From the NCBI GenBank assembly GCA_001805695.1, contig MHGT01000025.1:2588-10170 (forward strand): 7,583 nt of DNA, in the 5' to 3' direction. Shown here in pieces: positions 1 to 6,809 of this stretch. The DNA is from Omnitrophica WOR_2 bacterium RIFCSPHIGHO2_02_FULL_67_20 (GTDB taxonomy: Bacteria > Omnitrophota > Gorgyraeia > Aquiviventales > Aquiviventaceae). Below the pieces are notes generated by a model. It was not told the origin of the DNA. It did no database searches and saw nothing but the letters and a program-made list of their open reading frames with translations. Position 1 is the stretch's first letter; each line of letters begins with the position of its first letter. Both the position numbers and the translations under genes were made by a program.

Positions 1-2788
1 TCTTCTTGACGATGCCCATGAGCAGGATGATGCCGATGAAGCTGTAGATGTTCATCGACTGCCGCCCGAGCCACAGGCCGAGGAAGGCACCCGACACGCT
101 GAAGGGGAGCGCCAGGAGGATGGCGGCGGGGTGGAGGTAGCTGTTGTACTGGGAGGCGAGGATCATGTAGGACACCAGGATGCCCAGTATGAGCGCGAAG
201 AGGAGGCTCTGGAACGACTCCTTGAACGTCTCGGTGCTGCCGCCGAAGACCACGCGGTACCCCTCCGGCACGGCCTCCTTGACGAGCCGCTGGACCTCCT
301 CGATGGCCGCCGCCTGGGATTGGCCGGGTGCCACGTTGGCGAACAGGCCGATCGCCCGCTCCCGGTTCTTGCGGGTGATCGTCAGGAGTGCTGGCTTCTC
401 GGTGATCGTCACGACGTCTTTGAGCTGCACCAGCTCCCCGTGGTTGTTCCAGACCCAGAGCTGGTCGATGTCCCCCGCCTGCGCGCGCTGGCCGGGGATG
501 AGGCGCACCCGGACGTCGTAGCGCCGCCCGCCCCGCGTGTACTTGGCGACCCGCTGGCCGCCGATCATCGCATTGATCGTCTGCCCGATGGTCTCGATGC
601 TCACGCCCCGCTCAGCCGCCTTCTGCCGGTCAGGCCGTACCCGCACTTCCGGCACGCCGGTCAGGTAGTCGGTATCCACGTCCACCATGAGGTCGCTCTG
701 CGCCATCCGCTGCTTCACTGTCTGGGAGACCTCGGCCAGCTGGTCCCAGTCCGGGCCGCGCACGGAGAGCTCAATCGGAAAGCCTCGCTGGGCTGAGAAG
801 CCGGAGAGGGATAGGTCCTGCACGTACGCCTTGACGTCCGGGATCGCATTGAGCTCCTTGCGGAAGAGCGACATCAGCTGCTGCTGCGTCAGCGGCTTCT
901 TGTTGGGCGGCACGACGGGCCGCTTGCGCGGCTGATGAAACGTGATGAAGAGCACCCCGGTGTTGACCTCGCCGCCGCCGAAGCCCCCGATGGCCCCGAA
1001 GTACCGCTTCACCTCCGGCCGGCTCATCGCGAAGGCTTCCGCCCGCTTGAATTTCTCATCGGTGGACTCAATCGAGGAGCCGACCGGCGTCTGCAGCCGC
1101 ACGAGGAACAGGCTTTGGTCCTGCGGCGGCACGAACTCTTTGCGCAGGAGCGGCAGCACGGCGAGCGAGGCGGCGAAGAGGATCAACGACCCGATGACCA
1201 CGAGCCACCGGCGGCCGAGCGACCAGCCCAGCAGCGCATGGTACCGGCCGGCCATCCACTGGAAGCCCGCCTCCACCGCTTTGCCGAGCCGGCTGCGCCG
1301 CTCGCCGACGGTGAGGAACTGGGAGCACCGCATCGGGGCGAGTGTCAGCGCCTCCAGCAGCGAGAGGGCGACGGCGACGGAGATGGTCACGCCGAACTCG
1401 AAGAAGAACTTGCCGACGATGCCCGTCATGAACGCGACGGGGAGGAAAATGGCGATGATCGCCAAGGTCGAGGCCAGCGCCGCGAAGGTGATCTGCCGCG
1501 CCCCCGCACGGGCCGCCTCGACCCGATTCAGCCCCTGCTCGCGGAAGCGCACGATGTTCTCCAGCACCATGATGGCGTCGTCCACCACGATGCCGATGGC
1601 CAGCGAGAGCCCCAGCAGGGTAAAGGTGTTGAGCGTGAAGCCGAAGAAGTAGAGGCAGATGAACGAGCCCACGATGGAGGTCGGGATCGCCATCAGAATG
1701 TTGAGCGTCGCACTCCACGAGCCGAGGAACAGCCAGCACACGAGCGAGGTCAGGAGGGCCGAGAGGAGGAGCGTGAACGTCAGCTCGTTGATGGAGTCTT
1801 CCACGAACCGCGTTCGGTTGAAGTTGACGCCGATCTCGATGCCGGGCGGCAGCTGCTTCTTGACCTCCTCCATCCGCGCCAGGATGCCATGGGCCACGGC
1901 CACCTCGTTGGAGCCCCGCTGCTTCTTGATGCCCAGCCCGACGGCGGTCTGCCCGTTGATGCGGGAGAGGCGCCGGACGTCGGCCAGGCCGTCCTCGATG
2001 GCGGCGACATCCTTGAGGTAGATTGGTTTATAGACCGGCGCGCCGGCGCGCGTCGTGATGATGATGTTGCCGAACTCTTCCACTGTCGAGGCCTCGCCCA
2101 TGGCGCGGACATTCAGCTCCTGCGCGCCCGTTTCAATCCGGCCGGCCGGGACTTCGACATGCTCGCGCTGGATCGCCCGGATGATGTCGTCGACGGTCAG
2201 CTGCTGCCCTTGCAGCTTCTCCCCGTCCAACCAGACCCGCAGATTGCGCTCCAAGAATCCGCCAAGGATGATCTCGCCCACCCCGCTCACGGTCTGGAAC
2301 TGGTCCTTGAGGCGGTCCTGGACGAACTCCATGAGGTCTCGCTTGGAGACGTTGCCGGAGACGCCGAGCCACATGATGGGCTGGTCCTGGGGGTTGACCT
2401 TGAGGACGACGGGCGGGTCCAGCTCCTTCGGCAGGCGCAGCTGAGCCTGCGCGATCTTCGTCTGCACCTCCTGCACTGCCACGTCGATGTCCCGGTCGAG
2501 GTTGAACTCGATGCTGACGGTGGCCTGGCTCTGGCGAACCGAGGAGGAGATCTCCCGGACGCCCTGGATGCTGGTGATGGCGTCCTCCACGATGTCCACG
2601 ACGTCGGTCTCCATGACCTCGGGGGCGGCCCCTTCGAGCGTGAGGTGCACGGAGACGACCGGGAAGTCCACGTCCGGCATCTGGCTCACGCCCATCCGGT
2701 GGAAGCTGATGCCGCCGAAGATGATGAGGCCGGCCATCAGCATCCAGGCGAAGACGGGGTTTTTGATCGAGAGGTCTGAGAGCGTCAT
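1..2788 (-). CDS. RND-family multidrug efflux pump, HAE1 type (3' end outside window)
   Basis: Inner-membrane, proton-driven RND transporter that exports drugs or other amphiphiles through a tripartite complex. The visible 929 codons begin MTLSDLSIKNPVFAW, followed by TM1 (about residues 10-29), a large periplasmic porter loop, TM2-TM6 (about 335-490), TM7 (about 530-550), a second periplasmic loop and TM8-TM10 (about 862 to the window edge). The proton-relay aspartates of TM4 are present as D403-D404 in IGIVVDDAIMVLEN. The TM10 motif LLMGIVKK ends exactly at the edge, its last lysine matching the conserved TM10 lysine of AcrB. Family members are about 1030-1060 residues, so roughly 100-130 are missing. 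The frame is consistent from start codon to edge, with no internal stop seen. The ATG overlaps the upstream channel gene's stop (ATGA) and has no nearby Shine-Dalgarno sequence, suggesting translational coupling. The exact substrate cannot be told. Confidence 0.95.
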   Translation of the reverse strand, partial: MTLSDLSIKNPVFAWMLMAGLIIFGGISFHRMGVSQMPDVDFPVVSVHLTLEGAAPEVMETDVVDIVEDAITSIQGVREISSSVRQSQATVSIEFNLDRDIDVAVQEVQTKIAQAQLRLPKELDPPVVLKVNPQDQPIMWLGVSGNVSKRDLMEFVQDRLKDQFQTVSGVGEIILGGFLERNLRVWLDGEKLQGQQLTVDDIIRAIQREHVEVPAGRIETGAQELNVRAMGEASTVEEFGNIIITTRAGAPVYKPIYLKDVAAIEDGLADVRRLSRINGQTAVGLGIKKQRGSNEVAVAHGILARMEEVKKQLPPGIEIGVNFNRTRFVEDSINELTFTLLLSALLTSLVCWLFLGSWSATLNILMAIPTSIVGSFICLYFFGFTLNTFTLLGLSLAIGIVVDDAIMVLENIVRFREQGLNRVEAARAGARQITFAALASTLAIIAIFLPVAFMTGIVGKFFFEFGVTISVAVALSLLEALTLAPMRCSQFLTVGERRSRLGKAVEAGFQWMAGRYHALLGWSLGRRWLVVIGSLILFAASLAVLPLLRKEFVPPQDQSLFLVRLQTPVGSSIESTDEKFKRAEAFAMSRPEVKRYFGAIGGFGGGEVNTGVLFITFHQPRKRPVVPPNKKPLTQQQLMSLFRKELNAIPDVKAYVQDLSLSGFSAQRGFPIELSVRGPDWDQLAEVSQTVKQRMAQSDLMVDVDTDYLTGVPEVRVRPDRQKAAERGVSIETIGQTINAMIGGQRVAKYTRGGRRYDVRVRLIPGQRAQAGDIDQLWVWNNHGELVQLKDVVTITEKPALLTITRKNRERAIGLFANVAPGQSQAAAIEEVQRLVKEAVPEGYRVVFGGSTETFKESFQSLLFALILGILVSYMILASQYNSYLHPAAILLALPFSVSGAFLGLWLGRQSMNIYSFIGIILLMGIVKK

Positions 2789-4062
2789 GGCAGGGTCACG
2801 TCTCCGGTGGCGGCCCGCAGCTGCTCGTAGAGCCGCTTGACCTCGTAGAGGGACTCGATGGCGTCCCGCCGGGAGTCCTGGAGCGTTGCCAGCGCCTGCA
2901 GGACGTCGAGGTTGTTGACCAGGCTGTGGCGGTAGTCCTCGCTCTGGAGCCGGTAGTTCTCCTCCGCCGCTTCCAGGGCCCGCTGGAGCGCCGCGCGGCG
3001 CGTCAGCTCCGCCTGCAGCTTCGCGCAGGTGTCGCGGACGTCCAGCACCGCTTCGCGCTGGGTGCGTTCGAAAGTCAGCTTCATCTCGCGTTCATGCGCC
3101 CGCGCTTCTCTGACAGCGCCGAGGTTTTTGCCGCCTTCGAACAGGGGCATCTCCACCGTCAGCGTCGCATCCCAGGTGACGTCCTTGGCGTTGCCAACGC
3201 GCTCGACGTAGTAGTTGCCCTCCGCGTCCACCGTCGGCCAGAAACCCGCCTGCGCGATGCGGACTTCCTTCTGGGCCGCGCGCCAGGCCTCCTCCGCGGC
3301 GCGCACGTCAGGGCGAACAGCGCCCTTGGAGACGTAGTCTTCCTCCGGCGCGAGGGCGAGCACCGTCTGGTCCGGGTCGGCGAGCGGGCCGATCTGCGGC
3401 AGGCCCGTCAGGAACTCGAGCAGATGGGCCGCCGTCGTTTCCTGGCTGCGCACCAGCTCCATCTCCGCCTCCACGCGCCGCAGCTGCACCTCGGCGCTGG
3501 CGACCTCGCTCGCGCGCGAGCGCCCCAGCCGCTCGCGCTCCTTGAGCTCCTCGAGGCGTGTGCGCAGCGCCTGGCGGGTCGCGTCGAGCGCGGTCAGGTC
3601 CTGCCGCTGCTCGATCAACAGGTAGAAGGCGTCGGCGACATCCACCAACAGCGCGTGCTGGGCCCGCGCCTTGAGGTACTGCCGCGCTCGCCGCTCGGCG
3701 CGCGAGCCGGCCATCGCCGCGAACTCCTTGAAGCCGGAGAAGAGCGGCTGGGTGAAGGTGAAGCGCCGCTCCGGGGTATGGCGCAGCGTAAAGGCGGATC
3801 CGCCGCTGCCGTCCTGCCGCTTGTCGGAGGAGACGAACGACACGCTCGGCAGGGCGCCGCTCAGCGCCTGAATGAACCGGCCCTCGCTTGCCGTGATGAG
3901 CTCCTGCTGGATGGCGAGCGTCTCGCTCCGCTTCAGGGCGAACGCGAAGCACTCCATCAGCGTCAGCGGCAGGTCCGCGGAGGAAGATGCGGCCGAGGCC
4001 GCCGGCGAGAGGAGCGTCAGCCCGAGGAGGCAGGCCAGCGCGGGGTGAGCGATGCGGCGCAT
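2785..4062 (-). CDS. TolC-family outer membrane efflux channel
   Basis: Outer membrane factor that forms the exit duct of the tripartite pump. The 425-residue product opens with a Sec signal peptide: RR, a hydrophobic core at about 8-19, and likely signal peptidase I cleavage after A24 (AASA|A). Two outer-membrane-efflux repeats follow, about 33-215 and 245-422. Each carries the strand motif of the duplication (FTQPLFSGF near 103-111; VEMPLFEGG near 303-311) and long Ala/Arg/Glu-rich helices (coiled-coil type). PDVRAAEEAW (251-260) is the usual start of the second half. The length is normal for the family. The open frame continues upstream to 4275, but that part lies inside the regulator gene and is Ser/Arg-rich shadow; starting at 4062 gives a proper signal peptide and a 7-nt gap after the regulator stop. 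Its stop overlaps the pump's start by 4 nt. The specific partner set is inferred from context. Confidence 0.93.
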   Translation of the reverse strand: MRRIAHPALACLLGLTLLSPAASAASSSADLPLTLMECFAFALKRSETLAIQQELITASEGRFIQALSGALPSVSFVSSDKRQDGSGGSAFTLRHTPERRFTFTQPLFSGFKEFAAMAGSRAERRARQYLKARAQHALLVDVADAFYLLIEQRQDLTALDATRQALRTRLEELKERERLGRSRASEVASAEVQLRRVEAEMELVRSQETTAAHLLEFLTGLPQIGPLADPDQTVLALAPEEDYVSKGAVRPDVRAAEEAWRAAQKEVRIAQAGFWPTVDAEGNYYVERVGNAKDVTWDATLTVEMPLFEGGKNLGAVREARAHEREMKLTFERTQREAVLDVRDTCAKLQAELTRRAALQRALEAAEENYRLQSEDYRHSLVNNLDVLQALATLQDSRRDAIESLYEVKRLYEQLRAATGDVTLP

Positions 4063-4069
4063 CTGCGGC

Positions 4070-4525
4070 TCACGCGCCGTCGGCCTGCAGCCGTTCGCGG
4101 ATCTTCGTGATGACGCCATGGAACGCCTCGAGCTCATCCGGCTCCAGGGAGCGGAGGGCTTCCTCCCACCGCTGGCGGACGACCGTTTCGAAGTCGCGGA
4201 AGAAGAGCTCGGCCTTCGGAGCCAGCTCCACGATGATCTGCCGCCGGTCCTCCGGCAGGGCCAGGCGCCGGACATAGCCGGCGCGGACCAGGCGGTCGAT
4301 GATGCCGCTGACCGTCGGCATGCTGACGTGCAGCGCGCGGGCGAGCGCGCCCATCGTGCACCGGGTGCAGGCGCGGATGGCGTTGAGCACCAGGAACTGC
4401 GTCTGGGTGACGCCGCGCTTGACGAAGAAGTCCAGCTGGGTGCCCCGCATGATGTAGGGAATGAGCCGGGCGACGGCCAGGCTGACGTCCTTGCGGGTCA
4501 GGGGAGTACGCCGTATTTTATTCAC
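4070..4525 (-). CDS. MarR-family winged-helix transcriptional regulator
   Basis: Cytoplasmic dimeric DNA-binding repressor, probably controlling the efflux operon it heads. The 151 residues follow the MarR plan: helix 1 for dimerisation (about 13-34), the winged helix-turn-helix (about 40-105; recognition helix around SMPTVSGIIDRLVRAG, 68-83; wing with PEDRRQIIVEL, 91-101), then C-terminal dimerisation helices (about 107-148). Residues 53-56 form CTRC immediately before the DNA-binding helices, possibly redox- or metal-responsive, but this is unproven. The start is GTG at 4525. An in-frame TAA at 4538-4540, inside the promoter -10 box, prevents a longer protein, and the next ATG (residue 26) would delete most of helix 1. 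There is no Shine-Dalgarno sequence; the predicted transcript starts only about 3 nt upstream. The target and ligand are inferred from position, not visible in the protein. Confidence 0.92.
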   Translation of the reverse strand: MNKIRRTPLTRKDVSLAVARLIPYIMRGTQLDFFVKRGVTQTQFLVLNAIRACTRCTMGALARALHVSMPTVSGIIDRLVRAGYVRRLALPEDRRQIIVELAPKAELFFRDFETVVRQRWEEALRSLEPDELEAFHGVITKIRERLQADGA

Positions 4526-4526
4526 A

Positions 4527-4546
4527 ATAGCTAAATGTTAGCCTAT
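4527..4546. promoter_or_regulatory. Candidate MarR operator (inverted repeat over the -10 box)
   Basis: A perfect 5-nt inverted repeat with a 3-nt spacer (GCTAA-CAT-TTAGC on the minus strand, 4530-4542) extends with one bulged base to ATAG/CTAT on its flanks, giving 20 bp of imperfect dyad. It covers the -10 hexamer (4535-4540) and the predicted transcription start of the regulator gene. MarR proteins commonly bind AT-rich dyads of roughly this size and repress their own operons by occluding polymerase, so this is the best operator candidate in the divergent region. Binding itself is inferred. Confidence 0.6.
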
Positions 4547-4563
4547 ACGAATTAATTTGTCAA
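4535..4563 (-). promoter_or_regulatory. Sigma70-type promoter of the marR-efflux operon
   Basis: On the minus strand a perfect -35 hexamer TTGACA (4563-4558) is followed by a 17-nt spacer and a -10 hexamer TAACAT (4540-4535, four of six consensus bases). The stretch is strikingly AT-rich against very GC-rich surroundings. A start of transcription 6-7 nt past the -10 box falls near 4528-4529, three to four nt before the GTG start codon at 4525, so the message would be essentially leaderless. Confidence 0.8.
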
Positions 4564-4592
4564 GCCCCCGGCAACCCCGAACCCCCCGCAGC

Positions 4593-4621
4593 TTTATCCG
4601 CTCGCTGTGATGGCGTACAAT
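4593..4621 (+). promoter_or_regulatory. Putative promoter of the phosphatase-glycosidase unit, leaderless type
   Basis: A good -10 hexamer TACAAT lies at 4616-4621 (five of six consensus bases), only 7 nt before the ATG at 4629. A weak -35-like TTTATC sits at 4593-4598 with a 17-nt spacer. Transcription would begin at or within a base or two of the start codon. An in-frame TGA at 4608-4610 rules out a longer protein. The -10 box and its spacing are directly visible; the -35 is weak, so promoter activity is inferred. Confidence 0.6.
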
Positions 4622-4628
4622 AGCGCCC

Positions 4629-5420
4629 ATGGCGTCCTCGAATCGCGCGTTGCTTGCCGCCTTGGAGCGGGAAGTGCGCAGATGCCGCGCTCTCGCCTTG
4701 CGGTACTTCCACGCGCCGTCGCTGCGCGTCTCGCGCAAGGCCGACCGCTCGCCGGTGACCGACGCCGACCGCGCGATTGAAGAGCGGCTGCGCGCCGTGC
4801 TGAGCCGCCTCGCCCCCGGCGAGACGATCGTGGGAGAGGAGTTCGGCCGGACGGGGCGCGACACCGCCGGCTTCTGGACGGTCGATCCCATCGACGGCAC
4901 GCGGGCCTTCTCGCGCGGCCTGCCCTCGTGGGGCATCATGGTGGGGCGCGTCGAGCGCGGGCGCGCGACGCTGGGCCTCTGCGACTTCCCGGCGCTGGGT
5001 ATCACGATGGCCGCCGCAACCGGCGTGCCGGCCCGCGAGCGCGGCCGAGGCGGTGCGCGCCGCTTCCGTCCGCCGCGTCCGGTCCGCTCGCTGGAGGACG
5101 CGGTGATCTTCCACGGGGGCGCGCGCTGGTGGACGGCGACGCGCTGGGCGCGCGGGTTCAGGCGCCTCGTGGAGGGCTGTTTCCTCGAGCGCGCCTACGG
5201 CGACTGCTACGGCTACCTCTGGGCGCTGCGCGGCTGCGCGGACGCGGTCCTCGACTACGGTGTTGCGCCCTGGGACATGGTGCCGCTGGCCGCCCTGGCC
5301 GCGGGGAGCGGCCGGCTCCTGGCCGACTGCGCGGGCCACCCGAGCTTTTCGGGTCCAGATACGGTGATGGGCCATCCGCAGTTCGTCCGCCGGATCGTCA
5401 CGATCCTGAATTCCCGATGA
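4629..5420 (+). CDS. Inositol-monophosphatase-superfamily phosphatase, histidinol-phosphatase-like
   Basis: Mg2+-dependent phosphomonoesterase of the IMPase fold, 263 residues, a normal length. All metal-site motifs are present: K37/SPVTDAD (41-47), GEEFG (69-73, metal ligand E70), DPIDGTRAF (86-94, ligands D86 and D89) and WD at 215-216 near the C-terminus. The DPIDGTRAF form and the stretch YGDCYGYLWALRGCADAVLDY (about 190-210) resemble HisN-type histidinol-phosphatases more than true inositol monophosphatases. No histidine-biosynthesis gene is nearby, so the substrate could equally be another sugar, polyol or nucleotide phosphate. The start is fixed by the in-frame TGA at 4608-4610. No Shine-Dalgarno sequence is present, and a TACAAT box 7 nt upstream implies a leaderless transcript. 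The stop overlaps the next gene's ATG (ATGA), so the two are probably translated together. The superfamily is sure; the substrate is not. Confidence 0.9.
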   Translation: MASSNRALLAALEREVRRCRALALRYFHAPSLRVSRKADRSPVTDADRAIEERLRAVLSRLAPGETIVGEEFGRTGRDTAGFWTVDPIDGTRAFSRGLPSWGIMVGRVERGRATLGLCDFPALGITMAAATGVPARERGRGGARRFRPPRPVRSLEDAVIFHGGARWWTATRWARGFRRLVEGCFLERAYGDCYGYLWALRGCADAVLDYGVAPWDMVPLAALAAGSGRLLADCAGHPSFSGPDTVMGHPQFVRRIVTILNSR

Positions 5421-6703
5421 GCGTCTTCCAGTTTCCTGACGGCTTCCTCTGGGGCGCGGCCACGTCCGCCCACCAGGTGGAAGGGAACAACGTCCACAGC
5501 GACTGGTGGGCATGGGAGCAGGCGGGGCGCGTCAAGGACCGCTCGGGTCCGGCCTGCGACCACTACCGCCGCTTCGAGCAGGATTTCGACCTCGCCGCGT
5601 CGCTCGGGCACAGCGCCCACCGGTTCTCCGTCGAGTGGGCCCGCCTGGAACCGGCCGAAGGCCAGTGGGACGACGAGGCGCTGGCCCACTACGCGGCGGT
5701 CGTGCGCGCCCTGCGCAAGCGCCGCCTCGAGCCGATCGTCACCCTCCACCATTTTACCAACCCCCAGTGGTTCCTCGCCAAGGGCGGCTGGACCGTGCCC
5801 GGCTCGGTGGAGGCCTTCGCGCGCTACGTCCGCCGGGTGGCGGCGGCGCTCGGCGATCAGGTCCGGTACTGGGTGACCATCAACGAGCCGATCATCTACG
5901 CCCGGATGCACTATCTCCAGGGGCTTGGCCCGCCCGGCGCGAAGGACTTGAGCCAGGCCATTCGCGTCCTCGAACATCTCATCCGCGGCCATGCCGCCGG
6001 CTACCATGTGCTGCACGCCGCGCGGCGCATGGAATGGCCCAGGCCTGAGGTCAGCATCGCGCACCACCTGCCGGTCTTCCGGCCATGCCGCCGCTGGTCC
6101 CCGTTCGATCAATGGATCACCCGCCGCACCGACCAGATCTTCAGCGTGGCTTTCCTCGAGGCGCTTACCGACGGACGATGGGAGGTGCCGGGGATCGGCG
6201 CCCGGAGGATTCCGGAGGCGCGCAATACGCTCGACTACCTGGGCGTGAACTACTACGGCCGCCAGTTCATCCGGTGGGTGCCGGTGCCCGGCCTGTGGCC
6301 CGGCGTGCCCTGCGATCTGGGTCATCATCCGCGCGAGGTGCCTGAGCGGACGTCCATGGGATGGGACGTGCACCCCGAGTCGTTCTTCGAGGCACTCCGC
6401 CGGCTCGGCCGGACGGGGCAGCCGATCCTCGTGACCGAAAACGGGACCTCCATGACGGACGACGCGCGGCGGTGGAGCTACCTGTGGCGCCACATCGCGG
6501 CGATGGGACGCGCGGTCCAGGCGGGCGCCAATGTCATCGGCTACTGCTGCTGGTCGCTGCTCGATAACTTCGAGTGGGCCGACGGGTACGGCCCGCGCTT
6601 CGGCATTGTGGAGATGGACTACGCCACACAGGAGCGCCGCCCGCGCGAGAGCGCCCGGCAGTACGCCGAAGTCTGCCGCACCAACCGTGTGATGACGGAA
6701 TAA
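5417..6703 (+). CDS. Glycoside hydrolase family 1 (beta-glucosidase/beta-glycosidase)
   Basis: Retaining beta-glycosidase with a (beta/alpha)8 barrel that removes terminal beta-linked sugars from glycosides. The 428-residue protein starts with the family signature FPDGFLWGAATSAHQVEG (6-23; Q20 contacts the glycon). It has LHHFTNPQW (110-118), the acid/base glutamate E157 in TINEP, NYYG near 277, the nucleophile E341 in TENG, and WSLLDNFEW (379-387), whose E386-W387 fit a non-phosphorylated sugar rather than a 6-phosphoglycoside. No signal peptide is seen, so it should be cytoplasmic. It is slightly shorter than the usual 440-470 residues but lacks no core motif. The ATG at 5417 overlaps the phosphatase stop. 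The open frame extends upstream to 4928, but that part is a shadow of the phosphatase gene and the GH1 signature begins right at 5417. Natural substrate unknown. Confidence 0.95.
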   Translation: MSVFQFPDGFLWGAATSAHQVEGNNVHSDWWAWEQAGRVKDRSGPACDHYRRFEQDFDLAASLGHSAHRFSVEWARLEPAEGQWDDEALAHYAAVVRALRKRRLEPIVTLHHFTNPQWFLAKGGWTVPGSVEAFARYVRRVAAALGDQVRYWVTINEPIIYARMHYLQGLGPPGAKDLSQAIRVLEHLIRGHAAGYHVLHAARRMEWPRPEVSIAHHLPVFRPCRRWSPFDQWITRRTDQIFSVAFLEALTDGRWEVPGIGARRIPEARNTLDYLGVNYYGRQFIRWVPVPGLWPGVPCDLGHHPREVPERTSMGWDVHPESFFEALRRLGRTGQPILVTENGTSMTDDARRWSYLWRHIAAMGRAVQAGANVIGYCCWSLLDNFEWADGYGPRFGIVEMDYATQERRPRESARQYAEVCRTNRVMTE

Positions 6704-6711
6704 CGCCATGT

Positions 6712-6790
6712 TCGTGTAACGTTTAACGTGGAACGGAAAGACGTCGGATAGCGCTTTCCCTGCGCACGTCACACGTTGCACGTTACACGA
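6712..6790. repeat. Inverted repeat of ACGT-cored heptads
   Basis: The gap between the glycosidase stop and the next start holds a large dyad. Positions 6712-6730 match the reverse complement of 6772-6790 at 17 of 19 bases. A smaller internal GGAAAG/CTTTCC pair (6735-6740 with 6754-6759) lies inside it. Each arm is itself a degenerate tandem of 7-nt units with an ACG(T) core: units start at 6712, 6719, 6726 and 6733 on the left and at 6766, 6773, 6780 and 6787 on the right. No T-tract follows, so a simple intrinsic terminator is unlikely. It could be a REP-like or MITE-like intergenic repeat, or a multi-site protein-binding element. Function not established. Confidence 0.75.
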
Positions 6791-6809
6791 CGCTAGCGAT
6801 GCTCGTGCG

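Noticed and set aside
935..2779. 614-codon plus-strand open frame
   Set aside because: It lies wholly antisense to the RND pump, which has clear family motifs. The product is low-complexity (Asp/Glu/His/Arg/Leu-rich) with no recognisable domain, as expected for a shadow frame in GC-rich DNA.
4030..4062. Lipoprotein signal at C11 of the TolC-family protein
   Set aside because: ALAC lacks the usual -3 leucine and would leave only a ten-residue signal, too short; an ordinary AxA signal peptidase I site follows at residues 22-24.
2926..4110. 394-codon plus-strand open frame
   Set aside because: Antisense to the TolC-family gene, rich in Arg, Leu and Gly, with no family motif; a GC-driven shadow.
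4063..4275. N-terminal extension of the TolC-family gene (496-residue version)
   Set aside because: It overlaps the MarR gene and would bury the signal peptide, which must be at the N-terminus; ATG 4062 restores it.
4928..5416. N-terminal extension of the GH1 gene (591-residue version)
   Set aside because: This part overlaps the phosphatase in another frame and reads as Arg/Gly/Ala shadow; the GH1 signature begins immediately after the ATG at 5417.
6712..6790. Intrinsic terminator or CRISPR-like array in the 106-bp gap
   Set aside because: No T-tract follows the dyad on either strand, and the repeat unit is only 7 nt with no spacers, so neither class fits.
6776..6804. Promoter for the SDR gene using TTGCAC at 6776-6781
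   Set aside because: No acceptable -10 hexamer is found 16-18 nt downstream, and the TTGCAC is itself part of the heptad repeat.
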